Assembly (NCBI GenBank): GCA_022606425.2
Contig: JAHDVF020000861.1
Coordinates: 585,626 to 649,625 of the forward strand
Reading direction: 5' to 3'
Length of the DNA: 64,000 nucleotides
DNA from: Lepidostoma basale
Taxonomy: Eukaryota; Arthropoda; Insecta; Trichoptera; Lepidostomatidae
The stretch's first letter is position 1; the number at the start of each line of letters is the position of its first letter. Positions 10,591 to 22,414 of this stretch are shown in pieces. The notes beneath the pieces were generated by a model. The model saw only the letters and a list, made by a program, of their open reading frames with translations. It was not told the origin of the DNA and ran no database searches. Made by a program: the position numbers and the translations under genes.

Positions 10591-10962
10591 AATCGCCAAA
10601 CAGTGCGTCCTTATATTGAATTTAGAAATCTTAAGGGTGGGGGAGAAGGTATATAATGCAAATTTTTGAGTAGTTAAATAAAACAATTTTAAAGTTTTTT
10701 TTTAGAACTAATGATGAGTGGTAGGTAAATTTAAAACTGAATTTATAGAAAAAATAAATTTACCTATAAACTTAACTATCACTCATCATTAGTTATAAAA
10801 AAAAACTTGTTGTTTTATTTAACAGCTCAAAAATTTGCGTTATATACTTTCCCCCCACCCTTAAGATTACTAAATTCAATATAAGGACACACCGTTTGGC
10901 GATTAGGTTCAGTTTGAAAATGCCCTCGCAAGGCGAAATAAATTTGTCACAGTTAATATAAA
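10583..10962. repeat. Family B palindromic repeat, copy 1
   Basis: The two arms are near-perfect inverted repeats, meeting around 10735-10755. The left arm runs from ctgaacctaatcgcc and the right arm ends at ggcgattaggttcag. To the right, 10914-10950 carries a hammerhead-like core UUGAAAAU-GCC-loop-GGC-GAAA. A second copy lies at 41970-42330. Confidence 0.7.
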
Positions 10963-11078
10963 TTAAATCCAAGTAAAACCACTAAAGAATCGTGTTTACT
11001 AAATATTATAAATTACAATTTGTTTTTTTGAATGTATACAAATACTTGTAGACAAATACTGGAATTTAATCATTTTTA

Positions 11079-11322
11079 AGGATTAATTGTATCTCAATAG
11101 AGACGAAGATGTAAATTGTTTTTTTTTTGGAAACAGAATATGGTAGTGGTGGTCGTAAGAAGGGCGGAATGGGGAATGTTGTTAACATAAAGCGATCGCT
11201 TAACCCAACCAATGACAGGTCATAAGTCCTGTAAACGCCTCGACTACCATATTCTGTTTCCAAAAAAAAAAAAAAAAACAATTTACATCTTCGTCTCTAT
11301 TGAGATACAATTAATCCTTATT
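11079..11322. mobile_element. Inverted-repeat element, short form
   Basis: Terminal inverted repeats of about 45 bp (AGGATTAATTGTATCTCAAT at the left, mirrored at the right) enclose a body with agcgatcgctt and acaggtcataagtcctg. It is a compact internal-deletion form of the longer element at 37944-38630. An intact ORF is absent. Confidence 0.65.
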
Positions 11323-11499
11323 ATAAATTAATATGAAAGTGTATTAATATTACTTTTAATAATGCCACACCACAAATTAAGTGCTCCATACGAGTACAAA
11401 TATATTTACCTTGAAACGACATCTTGTCATCCGCTGTATTCGGAAATACTTTATCGTGTTATTGATTGAAACTTGTATTTTATTTATATCTACATAATA

Positions 11500-12205
11500 T
11501 ATGTATGAAAGTGAAGCCTGGATGAAAGTAGCATAAATGCCGTAGAAATGAAATCCCTAAGAAGAATGTGTAGAAAAACAATTTATGATAGAGTACCTAA
11601 CGAAGAAGTTGAATTAATAAAGATTTTCTGCTTAATGCTTACAACTAATCTTAATTGATGGCGCTAGTGTAGATTGAACAAAAATATGTGAAGTGTTCTT
11701 CAACATAATAGCATTTATACATCTTTCAAAAACTTGTCAGACGTAGTGGTCGTAAGAAGGGCGAAATGGGGAATGTTGTATTACATAAAGCGATCGCTTA
11801 ACCCAACCAAATGATAAGTCATAAGTCCTGTAAACGCCTTGATGACTATATTCTGTTTTAAAAAAATAATAAAATCATCTTCGTCTCTATTGAGATACAA
11901 TTAATCCTTAAATAACGAAGAAGTAATAAAGAAACGTAAGCCCTTAATTTTATATAGGATGAATGCATCCTAAATAAAATTATGTTAGGATCAATAAGAT
12001 GGTTTGGACATATGGAGCAAATGGATGAGGGAGTAATGGTTAAATATTATAGATCAACAATCGACGAGCGTGCGTATCATGGTGTGTGAATGTTGATGAG
12101 TCGCAACAGTTATGTCATGATAGAACAGTGTGGCAGTCCATCCTCTCTGCACTCATCCTCTCACCCCATCCGGGAAAACTGCGCGATGATTAATTAATTA
12201 CAATA
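11500..12205 (+). pseudogene. LINE-B fragment split by an insertion
   Basis: The plus strand codes for degraded KxxRRMCRKTIYDRVPNEEV up to 11610. It resumes at about 11912 with LGSIRWFGHMEQMDEG and ends in the FxxV/MxRC..LxxNVDES and tail region near 12200. The interruption is the inverted-repeat element at 11613-11911. There is a further internal deletion near 12055. Confidence 0.7.
11613..11911. mobile_element. Right half of inverted-repeat element in LINE-B
   Basis: The segment starts ttaataaagattttctgctt and ends at the AATTAATCCT terminus, matching 38334-38630. The LINE sequence on both sides repeats TAACGAAGAAGT (about 11600-11611 and 11913-11924), a 12-bp target duplication. Only the right part of the element was inserted, as if 5' truncated. 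Confidence 0.65.
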
Positions 12206-12597
12206 TTAATATTTGAAATATTATATAACTTATAAATAACCGTAAAGTCATTAAATTATTATTCGCACAAAAATAGCATTTAATTAAAATACACAAATTA
12301 ATCAATCAATATGAAGAAATAATCTAAATTAATTAAACATTAGTACATAAATAGTCATTTATAATCGTGTTATAAATAAAATAATGAAAATTATTCACTT
12401 TGGCACACTCCGTTGACCTTCTGTTTCCTTAGATTTATATCAAAGTAAAGAAAATTAATTAAGAGCCAATTCAATTTAACCTCTATAGTGCGGCTGGCTA
12501 CATTTGCAGTCCAAGAATGGTTATGTACTATAACAGACTATATTTGCGGTTCTTGTTTGAAAAACAAAATTATTTCCTTGTGACACATTTAAAATTT

Positions 12598-13035
12598 TAT
12601 TTATTTATAAACTAACTAACCAACACGCTGTCTTGTCAGAATTCATGTAATGCCACACTTTTATTTTTTGACATGATTCCCTAGTTCCCTCAACATTAGT
12701 ACATCGTGTCATGCGTGTGCGTCGATTTCTCTGACTCCTCACGCGGCCGATATTCAATAATTGATATATTTGATCGTGCCACGTCTTCCTCGGTCTTCCT
12801 CTATTTCTAGTTCCATTTACATCGTTAACATATTTTTTAACCATTCTTTCCAAGTGTCCAAACCATCTTAATGTTCCTTTCATTATTTTGTTCATAATAC
12901 TTTCATTCGCACCGCATTCACTTCTTATATAATATTTTCATTCGACATTCTATCATACACATTCTATTTTCATCCTTCTTTTGCCAGTTCCATACATAAG
13001 GGTCGGTACAATAACATCATTGTGCACTGCCTTGC
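12598..13035 (-). pseudogene. LINE-A fragment
   Basis: Minus-strand remnant: MNKIMKGTLRWFGHLERMVK, then NRGRPRKTWHDQI and the CTNVEGTRE block near the tail at 12598-12610. The start (YGxxLAKEG region) is at about 13010. Frame damage near 12900-12960. Confidence 0.75.
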
Positions 13036-13734
13036 TACAAAATTGTATGCAATATCATGATGAACTGGGGCTTTCTGTCTGAGATATAAATGTAGCCAAC
13101 TGCAGTTCGAGACTATTTTTTTCACTGCAAATGAAGTCATCCGCACAATAGGGGTTATAAAGTGCTCCCAGTTTAATGACTTGGTTTAATTATAAACTGC
13201 TAGGAATAGCTCGGCGCTTGTATTGTAGAAACCAAACAAATGTTTTGTTGATTCTTCATTGTGGATTCGTAATAATATGTTGAACGCAATCAAGTAATAT
13301 GCTTGTGTGTTTGTTATTTGAATTGTTCGTTTATCAGAGGTGTGTACATTCCAAATAAATAGAGATACCAGGGGGTTGAACGACCCTGCTGTGAGGTTAC
13401 GTGGATAGATCAGTACCGACGCGCGGACAATAGTATATTTGAATTTATACTTATTTTTGCGCGTTTAGTAGAAGGAAATTGAGAGCTGCGCGCGCACCCT
13501 ATTGCGGAAGTGCGACACGATGTAGTTAGCCATCAATGATGAAAAACAGACGCATGTTTTACACGTGCCGCCAACTCCCGTATTAAACTTGTCATAAAAC
13601 GAAACATAAATGAAGTTTGTCGAAGTACTGTCATATTTTAGTGGGGTAATTTCTAATATGTCGCGCAATAATATTTTTAAAAACTAATTCATACACTATT
13701 ATACTAAATATGTTAGTACAATAATTCAGCTTCT

Positions 13735-14105
13735 GATTGTAGATCTTGCGATCTGTCTTATGCAGGATATCAACTTTCTTCCTGTGATGAAGGCGACCAG
13801 CCTTCTCTCCAGCTCTTTGTTGATCGTCCTGGTGTATGACGGCCCTTTGGAGTCTCGTGCATCACGATCTTAGGAATTCTTGCTGGATCCATTCTCTCGA
13901 TATAGTCCCTCCAGAATCGTCTTCTCTCCCTACTCCATCACACTATGTCATCAATTTTGCAGGATTTGCGTATTTCTTCATTGGGTATCCTATCTCTAAG
14001 GGTTCTCATTTCTGCTACTCTTAAGAGATGTTTGGTTCTGACAGTGTCGGCTCTTGCTTCGATTCCGTAAGTCATTATGGGCCTGATACATGTTTTATAT
14101 ACAAC
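13735..14105 (-). pseudogene. LINE-D fragment
   Basis: Minus-strand coding for KTCIRPIMTYGIEARADTVR and then LLRVAEMRTLRDRIPNEEIR, followed after frameshifts by the tail part at 13740-13930 (RRFWRDYIERMDPARIPKI). It belongs to the family at 8.9 and 53.9 kb. Confidence 0.65.
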
Positions 14106-14591
14106 AATTCGTTTATTAGTAATACAAATCACAGTTTCTGAAGTTACATGATGAATTGAGCCATCAATGATTACATAATTAATTCCTTTTCCTACATTGT
14201 TTAATGAAAAATTTATCCGTGACAAAACATGTGTTCTAAAACGTTAAAAGTGTTTTTTGTTTTGTTATGCCATAGAAGTATTACTTCTTACGTACCTACG
14301 AGTACTTATAGTTTATTTTTTTAAAGACTTAATTTTCCCGGGGTCAGTCGAGGACGTTCATCAGCACGACTAATCGCCTTTGTTGTCTCGTAATATTCAT
14401 TTCATTGCACTTATTAGGTATATAATTTGTGTATTCAGCTGAATCTGTAAATTTCATTGTGGTTGTCACACGCCAATTTCGCGTGCATAGCTTACGTAGT
14501 TGTGTGTTTTTATTTTCATATCGAGCCATGACGCGACGCTTCTGGTGTACGCATACTCGCGACACAAGTCATTGAATGTAGTTTTTTTTAA

Positions 14592-15790
14592 CCCTTTCCG
14601 GTCCTTTGTCGAATGACATTCGACATCAAATTTATTCCAGTGAGTCCTATGTCGAATGTCATTCGACATTTTTCTTCTTTTTATTATTTAATTTATTTAA
14701 AAAAAAACAATTGGGTTATATGGATACATTTTTAGATCTTACTATTAGGTCCTTACATATGAAATTGGCGTTTTGCCGTACTGGCAACTTTGATCTCAAA
14801 TATCTTCTCTTTGGTTAGGAATTCCAAATTCAAATTTATACAGCTATTTACTCAAGTATTTGTGTTTCGAAAATTATAATTAATTTGTTTTATCCTCAAT
14901 TGTTTTTTTTCTTTGCGTCACTCAGTTTACAAAATGGAAAACTTGAAATATCGCGTTATTTACGAGTACGAGTTCCACCGTGGCACCAGTTCTGCAGAAA
15001 CGGCTCAAAGGATAAATGATGTGTATGGCGACGGTGCCGCAAAAGAAAACACAGTGCGTTTTTGGTTCCAACGTTTTCGTTCTGGAAATTTCGACCTGCA
15101 GAACAAGCCCCGTGGACGGCCGGAGACCAAAGTTGATAAAGAAGAATTGAAGGCTATTGTGGAAGCGGATCCATCGCAAACCACGTCCGAGTTAGCTGCA
15201 GGCTGCGGTGTTAGTGATAAAACTGTTTTAATCCACTTGAAGCAAATTGGGAAGGTGAAAAAGCTTGAAAGGTGGGTACCTCACGAATTGAGTGAAGCAA
15301 ATCAACAAACGCGCGTTGACTGCTGCGTTGCATTACTCAACCGGCACAATAATGAAGGGATTTTGAATCGAATCATTACCTGTGATGAAAAGTGGATCCT
15401 GTATGATAATCGGAAGCGCTCATCGCAATGGCTGAACCCTGCCGAACCAGCCAAACCATGCCCCAAGCGAAAATTGACTCCAAAAAATTTACTTGTGAGC
15501 GTTTGGTGGACTAGTGCTGGTGTCGTTCACTGCAGCTTTTTTAAATCTGGCCAGACGATTACGGCAGATGTCTATTGTCAGCAACTGCAAACTATGATGG
15601 AAAAGCTAGCTGCTAAACAACCGAGGCTGGTTAATCGCTCTAGGCCACTGCTGCTTCATGATAACGCTATAAATTTAAACATAAATACAGTCTTATTAAA
15701 AAAAACTTGGATGTATTTTTTACCATAATTCTGTAAATCTATTGTGGACCTGATGAAATATTTTTTTTATTTTTTGTGGGCCGGAAAGGG
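14592..15790. mobile_element. piggyBac-like non-autonomous element
   Basis: CCCTTTCCGG ends in inverted orientation are each flanked by TTAA (14588-14591 and 15791-15794), the piggyBac target signature. Just inside the left end are two copies of a hairpin built on gtcgaatg/cattcgac. The element carries a 5' mariner fragment in its middle and no transposase of its own. Confidence 0.65.
14745..15668 (+). pseudogene. Mariner copy 2, 3'-truncated
   Basis: TA (14743-14744) precedes the TTAGGTCC end. ATG is at 14934, and the frame (MENLKYRVIYEYEFHRGTSS) is open to the breakpoint, about 245 codons. Both HTH regions and the first two catalytic aspartates (ITCDEKW, LLHDNA) are present. It stops right after HDNA at about 15668, so the third Asp and the right terminal repeat are missing. 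It is the least damaged N-terminal half of the three related copies. Confidence 0.9.
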
Positions 15791-16099
15791 TTAAATCTGT
15801 TTTGAGTAGTTCAACACATTAATAAGTTGTTGGAAATGTGGGTGTGAGTAAATCTGGTCAACCAACCCTACGAGGGTCTAAGCCCTAGAATACCACTTAT
15901 CTCATGTTCCTTGATATTTGAAATTATTTATTAGTTTTAAAATATGAAACATGAATAGACTACATATAGATAAGTAATAAATGCAGTGGACATTGATATT
16001 GTTCAACTAATTGTTCTTTGTACCCAATTATGTTTACTTAATTACCATAGTCTTAAACCTCCCTATTTTTTTGAGCGTTGGTGTTTTTTTTTTGTTATG

Positions 16100-16235
16100 G
16101 TATATTAAATCAAATCAGTTTATTTACTCAAAAGACATTACAAACAGCATAAATGTTTAAGGCATCTATTGAGTACAGGTAAGATATTATACACATACAA
16201 CATAATACCAGGAACGCATTAGTGGTGGTTCGACA
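16100..16235 (-). repeat. LINE 3'-UTR-like repeat (type 5), reversed
   Basis: Reverse complement of the 23.3-23.47-kb repeat. It includes the region that ends in (TTTGA)n there, seen here as atcaaatcag near 16110. Confidence 0.55.
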
Positions 16236-16289
16236 TATTTTATTTTATTTTATATGTATATTTTATTTATGGAATCTAATAAGTTTGTG

Positions 16290-16822
16290 CTGTTTTGGTG
16301 TTGAAATAACATAAATTTTTCGTTGTATAGAGCTTTGACAGCTGCTATAATTATTTTTTGCGATTTTTTCGAACCTCGATGTGCATTTGTTCCAATGTCA
16401 ATTTGAATAATTTCTTTGATAACATTTTGAAGTTCTTGCTGGAGTTGGATTGTTTTAAGTGCCTAATTACAGTTAATTAAAAGAACGTTGGATTCGTGGA
16501 ATATTAATTAAATTAACACAAAAGTTCGGATCGTCCAGTTGACAGCTTGTGCACCATCTATAATAGAAGAATTTTGTGTTATGTTATTTTATTTTCTGTC
16601 ATTGTAATTTATATTATTGGTTTGATTTACTTTGTTACGTTGGACGATCGAAGTGTGCGCGGGATATGTCTATTGGTGACCATGAGGTTCGCAACCCATC
16701 ACACCGCGTCTCCCGTGGGGGCGGAAAGAGAAGGATGGAGTGCCGCATCGGTTAAATTGTGGCAGTCCATAATTTTCTGCCCACCCCTTCAGGGAAACGG
16801 CGTGATGGTTAGTCAGTTTTTT
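16290..16822 (+). repeat. SINE-2, long copy
   Basis: About 500 bp match 29130-29650, including the upstream part (ttggattgttttaagtgc) and the SINE-2 core from about 16638. The last ~60 bp match the LINE-A 3' end, finishing gtgatggttagt. The long form shows that the shorter SINE-2 copies are 5' truncated. Confidence 0.7.
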
Positions 16823-17039
16823 TAGTACATGATACATCTTATGAAACACTTGTCGTATTCTTACTTATTTATTTATTATTGTATTTAATTTTATTTTTAT
16901 ATAACAGGCCATTAAAATCCAATTACTATGTACATTTTGTTTTGGGCTATTTACTCTCCGCCATGGTTGATTCCTTAATTTAAAAACATAGTATTTTTCG
17001 ATTACTTTATTTTATAAAGTCGCACAATTGATAGTTACG

Positions 17040-17260
17040 TGTTTCGTGCTCTGTTTCTGTAGAGAGAAAACCTGGCGGGGGGCGAGAGCGCGCGGGGAGG
17101 GCGCGCCAGTGAAAGGGAACGTTCGCTTTCTCTCCCAACCCCCTCGGCCGTCACGTGGCTCGTGACGTCACGGAGGCTCTGTCAATATTATGGTGGCGTA
17201 TAATAATAACGCCTAGACTTTCCCCTTCGTTCAGACGTGGTAGCTAGCTACTCCGTATTA
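17040..17260 (+). promoter_or_regulatory. GC-rich promoter-like block
   Basis: A sharply GC-rich patch includes a CACGTG E-box (17152-17157) and a perfect cAMP-response palindrome TGACGTCA (17163-17170). Downstream lies TATAATAA (17199-17206), and 34 bp after its first base an initiator-like TCAGAC (A at 17233). This spacing suits an RNA polymerase II core promoter. No gene is visible downstream, so it could also come from a retroelement. Confidence 0.3.
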
Positions 17261-17379
17261 AAACCGTAGAGTGACCAAATTGATTGTTGACTTTATTATG
17301 AAATGATATTGAAATATAAATAATGCGTAATTTATGTATTATTTATTGATCGATGCGTTACAAGTTTACGTATTTAACG

Positions 17380-17570
17380 TTAAATTATTTTGGCCGAAAC
17401 ACTATGATACTTCAACATTATCAACTGTTAAATTTACATCATTGTTATACTATTTTATCCCAATTTTTTATACACATTTTGAGAATGTCGCGACAACTGT
17501 TTCGCCAAACGATGTTAGCATCATCAGGTGTTACATACATCTGTGAATGTCATATGTCAAGATGAACACA
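17380..17570 (-). repeat. Family D hammerhead-bearing repeat
   Basis: On the minus strand the core CUGAUGA + U is followed by GCUAAC/UUUGGC around AUCG, GAAA, and the stem III sequence ACAGUUGU then C (about 17487-17527). All invariant core bases are present. The flank carries the Family D tail (gccgaaacactatgatacttcaac on the plus strand). Confidence 0.6.
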
Positions 17571-17667
17571 GTATTGTTAATTTAACTTTTGTTAACAATT
17601 TTGAATATTATTGTATTATAATAATTTGAAACAATTAGAATATTATTTGAATTGAGAAATATTTCAA

Positions 17668-17890
17668 TTGAGAAAAATGTCGCCTGCTGCATCTAATTTT
17701 GAAGGGAAAAATAGAGGGCCGCTGGGGGGCAATGAGAAGGCAGATCTCTTGGCTACGCAATGTGAGGGAATGGACGGGAATCGGAAGTGTGGAGGAGCTA
17801 TTCCGGACAGCGCAGGATAAGGAAGAGTTTACCAGAGTGATCGCCAACGTCGGGGGGACCTGACAGGCACTTTAAGAAGAAGAAGAATAT
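17668..17890 (+). pseudogene. LINE-C 3' end
   Basis: Plus-strand coding, with frameshifts, for LKGKIEGRWG..., ISWLRNVREWTGIGSVEELF, RTAQDKEEF and RVIANVGGT, then TGA and an (AAG)n tail. It is a 5'-truncated copy of the element best seen at 58.35-59.1 kb. Confidence 0.75.
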
Positions 17891-17904
17891 TATTTGCCTT
17901 TGAA

Positions 17905-18045
17905 ACTAACTTTCTAACTATCACGCATGGACCGCCACACTATTCTTTCCTGACATACTTCTATCGCTCTTACAACATTCATACATCGTGTCATGCACGC
18001 GTGACTATTTTTCCGACTTCTCGCGTGGCAGAAATTTTATTTGCC
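17905..18045 (-). pseudogene. LINE-A fragment, short
   Basis: A worn minus-strand 3' end with the tail at 17905. The CMNVxExE and RSQKNSHAC stretches can be recognised. It is not translatable. Confidence 0.55.
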
Positions 18046-18975
18046 GTTTCATATCTATAGTAAATTTGAGTCGTTTTTTTAAAAAGTGGAATAAGTCCAC
18101 TTTTGTAAAAAAAATTAGTTAATAGTAATTTTGGCAAGGTATTGATATCCTCCTTTTTATATTTATAATTATACATTCAATGGACTAAGATTTATATAAT
18201 ATTATAAATTAATCAATTAAAAAAACGTGTAGAATGTAAAGCCAATGTGTATAAAAACGTGGACTTAATTTTCCTCAAGTTTTTTCTTTCTTATAATATT
18301 TTATTAATGAAAGTAGAATAAGACGTAAAAGTAAAAAAAACATTTATTTTGTTTAACGATCACAATAATTATTATTATATTATAAAGCTTCACAAATATA
18401 AGAACTAGAACACTAAGAACTTTAAAGTGCTCTAACCAAATTTATAAAGGGGTCATCGTTAGACATAGAAAACACTTTTTTCTTTTAGATTTAGTAATTT
18501 TAATTATATCTTCATATTGTGATTACCAATGTTAGCATAAGATTACTAACAAGCCATTTTACTAACAAACCGCCATTTTACTAACACTGCTACTAACATC
18601 ATATTTTATGTAGTGGTCACGATACAGGCCATGCCTAGTGTGACAACTACAGTCCATAAACTTTTTTGGCAAATTGTAAAATAAAACATGTAAAATAAAT
18701 AAATAAATATACAGTGGTAAAAACATCACTCAAGTTGTTTAACATTTTCCAATGCCAATATTTAAATTTATTCAAACGCTAATATAATTATCCCGAAACA
18801 TGAAAAAATTAACTTATTCCACTTTCAAAAATAACGGCTCATTTGTCTTTTTAATAATAAGGAAATTCTTAGTTTTTAATAGAAAAAAACGTTTATTAGA
18901 ATACTTTCGTAAGAAGCACTTAGTTTGTGGTGTGGCATTATTACAAATAATAATTGTGTAATTTGTTTTAACCCC
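18046..18975. other. AT-rich, no gene seen
   Basis: No open frame of note. A small local duplication around 18548-18590 repeats ccattttactaac. No recognised repeat otherwise. Confidence 0.4.
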
Positions 18976-18984
18976 ATTTTATTT

Positions 18985-19095
18985 GTGTTTTAGAACCAAG
19001 CAGTTTCGCTCCCACCTGAGTTTCGTCAGGGTTACAAAACAAACTGTTTGTTTTGTTACCCTGACGAAGTTCCGGTGTGTTGAAGATTTTAAAAT
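18985..19095. repeat. Family E palindromic copy, degraded
   Basis: Divergent arms meet at the acaaaacaaac/gtttgttttgt centre. The minus-strand arm keeps CUGACGA, ACUC/GAGC-like stem II and GAAAC. The plus-strand arm keeps CUGACGA (about 19060) but has lost GAAA. This is the same family as the motif at 10142. Confidence 0.6.
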
Positions 19096-19394
19096 TACGA
19101 CTATTAGATGTTTAGTATATTATAAAAGTAAGGCATATTTCGCCTTACTAGAACATTTTGTAATGTTTTTTTTACCCTTACTATTCAGTAAATTATTTTA
19201 ATTTATTCTGGAAATTTTAACGATAAATATCTTCTTTGTTTTTTACTCAATGTGTATAAATATAATCTTCTTTTCGCTTTTTCCGTTATTATTATTTTTA
19301 TTTACTGTATATAATTTGTTTTTAGCTATTGCGTTTTTCTTTTTTTTGTATTAAAATCACATTTATTTGAAGCTAAAATAAATAAATAAAAACC

Positions 19395-20095
19395 AATCAA
19401 AATATTTTCCATCGTTAGCCACTACTTTTCCCACCTTTATGGGAATAGATGAATCCGTCGTCGAAATAACACCTTGTCTTTTGAGGTAATTCAGGTATCA
19501 ACTCAATTCTTGACATCTCCATATGAATGGAAAGGCTGCTCTTCTAAGGCATGCGTCATGGATCTGAACAAGTGGTAGTCCGATGTTGCCATTTCTGGTG
19601 AATAAGGCGGGTGAGGTATAATCTCCCAACCTACATTTTGTATGTAGTTTTTGACCGCGATTGTGATGTGAGGTCGAGCGTTGCCGTATTGAAAAATCAG
19701 CTTGCTGTGCCTGTTGCCCCATTCCTGTCGATTTTAAGACAGTGCCTGCTTTAATAGTATTAGTTGTTGTCGGTAGACTTCCTCATTTTTCGGTCCAGTT
19801 CATTTTCATCCAGTTCATCCAGAGAAGTTCATTTTTCGGTCCAACTATTTCCATCTTCCTGGGTGATCTTTGCCGTTAACGCTAAAATCACCAGCTTTGA
19901 ACCGTCTATATCATTCTCTGCATAATTTTTATCCAATGGGGCATGATCGCCACAATCATTTCATATACCTCAGCTGCACTCTTCTTCCAATTAAAACAGA
20001 ACAGCAGAATTTCCCGCAAATGTTTCTTATTTACCACGAAAGTCGATATCTTCAGGAGTGATAAAACAAATTTTGTTGTGAGAATGACAAACATT
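19395..20095 (-). pseudogene. Second mariner type, degraded transposase
   Basis: The minus strand shows, in order, VVNKKHLREILLFCFNWKK (start of a mariner-type transposase), a worn centre, then KVGKVVANDGKYFD at the C-terminus (about 19405). The usual C-terminal ending 'xxxDGxYFD' supports mariner. Many stops and frameshifts, and a large part of the catalytic domain is missing. A fragment of a related copy lies at 39.2-39.45 kb. Confidence 0.6.
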
Positions 20096-20227
20096 TACGA
20101 ACTGAACTTAGTTGAAAGATTCTCAGGCTTACTAAAAAAAATGGCCGCCAGTTTTGAAGGCTTGAAGCAGCCAGAGCCCTCTGTTATAAAACGGACCGAA
20201 CTTTCCGATACACCTAATATAATATTA

Positions 20228-20398
20228 ATTATCATGACATGTGATAGGTACCTAATCTATTGCCGTTTTACTGTCACGTGAATCCAACACCAGATCATAG
20301 ACATTGTGACAGTCACACTCCCATCGCCGGGAATCGAACTCGGGGCCTTCAGTATGGCAATCAGAGCTCTTGCCACTCTACCACGAAGGTCGTCAATG
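20228..20398 (-). repeat. SINE-1 copy 2
   Basis: Minus-strand copy of the tRNA-derived SINE. The B-box (GGTTCGATTCCC on the minus strand, about 20328-20340) and the tail end cacgtgaca region are both present. The A-box region is at about 20375-20390. Confidence 0.75.
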
Positions 20399-20514
20399 TA
20401 CGATTGTGTTTACTGTATTTATTATTTAAAGTACTTTGCTGGACTAATAATTATATAATATTTTTTGATGATTGATTATTATATTGCAAATACTTATTTA
20501 TTAAATTTATTAAA

Positions 20515-20645
20515 CGTTTGGCCACGTAAGAAGTCGGATAAATCTATGTGCGTCCATGATACGAACATTGAAGAAGCGAGAGAAGTGTGTCAGGGAATAA
20601 CAACATGCCTACATTGTAGGGAGATGGCGTGATGGTTAGTTACCG
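20515..20645 (+). pseudogene. LINE-A fragment
   Basis: A plus-strand 3' end from the HVRSRK region to the GEMA-like end gagatggcgtgatggttagtta. The centre has lost bases. Confidence 0.55.
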
Positions 20646-20734
20646 AATTATTTATATTATACTAAATTAGACACCGAATTGATGAATTCTGAGAATAATA
20701 TTTCATATACTCGTATATTATATCCATGGGCATT

Positions 20735-20885
20735 GTCAGAGAAATCGAAGTGCGTGCTTGACACGAAGTAAATATGAATGTGGGGTAGGTATATAAATAA
20801 GTATTTCAGGAATTAACAGTTTGCCGACCATTATTTTTGCCTACCATTTCTGGGAGACGGCGTGATAGTTAGTTTGTAAGTAAAT
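20735..20885 (+). pseudogene. LINE-A fragment
   Basis: A further worn plus-strand 3' end: cagagaaatcgaagtgcgtgc (RNRSACL-like) to gagacggcgtgatagttag. Confidence 0.55.
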
Positions 20886-21004
20886 TAATATAAGGAGAGT
20901 AAGAGAAACTCAAATAAATAAATAAATAATTTTTGAAATGTAACTTAAGAGCAATCATTTTGTATCATTTATGTATACTAAAAACATATTAAAAAATAAA
21001 TGTT

Positions 21005-21265
21005 TCACATGGAAAAAATTAATGAAGAAAGAATAAAAGTGTATGTAAATGGAATTAGAAATATGGGAAGACCGAGGAAAATGTGGCACGATCAAAACAA
21101 TTAAATTAAAATATCGGTCACGTGAGGAATCGGAGAAATCGGCGTACGTGTAGGACGCGATGTATTAATTTTAAGAAATCCCGAGAAGTTTGTCAAAAAG
21201 AATATTGTGGCGATCCATTGTTTCTGCCTATTCCTTCAGAGAGATAGCGTGGTAGCTAGTTAAAT
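21005..21265 (+). pseudogene. LINE-A fragment
   Basis: Plus-strand remnant from KINEERIKVYVNGIRNMGRPRKMWHDQN to the 3' end near 21262, with frameshifts. Three LINE-A 3' ends in a row (20.5-21.3 kb) share orientation. Confidence 0.65.
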
Positions 21266-21339
21266 AATTATTTTAAATAATAAAAAAATAGGTGTGTTGT
21301 GAGAAAATTACGTTTGAATGAAGTTTCATTCACAGATTG

Positions 21340-21490
21340 TTTTATTTGCCGCTCTGCAGAACCAACCTGCCAATGGTTATGCCTGTGGACAGGGCAATCT
21401 TATTGCTTAATCGGGTCGCCTTGGAGGTCGACATATTTCGTGATAGTGTATGTTGCCTCAGGGATGCAATATCAATGTTTTGTATTATTA
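21340..21490 (+). repeat. Type 5 repeat fragment
   Basis: Matches 6465-6560 (gcagaaccaacctg, then a GGxxATxxTATTGC-like block) and 23215-23290. No coding is recognised. Confidence 0.4.
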
Positions 21491-21536
21491 ATGTAGACAA
21501 ATACTGGATTTTACCGATTGCGGATAATTTTTTTTT

Positions 21537-21695
21537 ATAAGGATTAATTGCATCTCAATACAGACGAAGATGTAAATTGTTTTCTGGGAACAGAATATGG
21601 TGGTCGAGGCCCTTACAGGATTTATGACCTGTCATTGGTTGGGTTAAGCGATCGCTTTATGTTTAACAACATGCCCCCTTCAATTTTTGAATCTT
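21537..21695. mobile_element. Left half of inverted-repeat element
   Basis: Begins at the AGGATTAATTG terminus and follows the 37944-38220 sequence through ttgggttaagcgatcgctttatg. The right half is absent. Confidence 0.6.
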
Positions 21696-22414
21696 AATGT
21701 TTTGTTTTATGCTTCTCTTATCTTCTTCTTATTCTCTTATAAATTCTTATAATGTAATTGCAAGTGATATGGAATTATACGTCTGTAATGTTTGTGATTT
21801 TTATTCAAATAAATGAAATAAATTAATGTGTCTGAACATTTTGGTCCCATACTGTATACATTTGTGCGTAGGCACGCATATATTTTCCACAGGCGATGTT
21901 TTGTCATTGACAAAAAGGACGTTTTCATATCAAAATAATATATTTCGTCCCCTGTCTCGAATGTCTGGCGGGAAAACATCCCACCAAGCACGGCTACAGA
22001 GGTCGCCGGCAAATTAGGACACATTTCGTTTGTTTATTACGTGTCAATAGAATGTTATCCGATACATTGATTTTGTGATAAAGATATTTTTACGACAGCC
22101 ATTTTCTTGAGATATTGGCGCAAGTATTTGGATATTGTATTGACGCAATGTCGTTGTGTCAATGAATATTGATATTTTCAGAACATTCTAGGTGCTCCTA
22201 ATTTTGTCTTATCTGCTTCCTTATGGTTTCCATGTGATTAGCGTCCTGTGTACATAATAATGTATATACCAGGTCCCATGTAGACCGTGGACAGACTTAG
22301 TATTTGATGTGAAATTAAAAGAAGAACAACATTCAACAGTTTCGACGATGTATAGGTAGGAGCGATAAATTTATTTCTAATAACGATCATTTTTCTTATT
22401 TATTGTTTCTTGAA

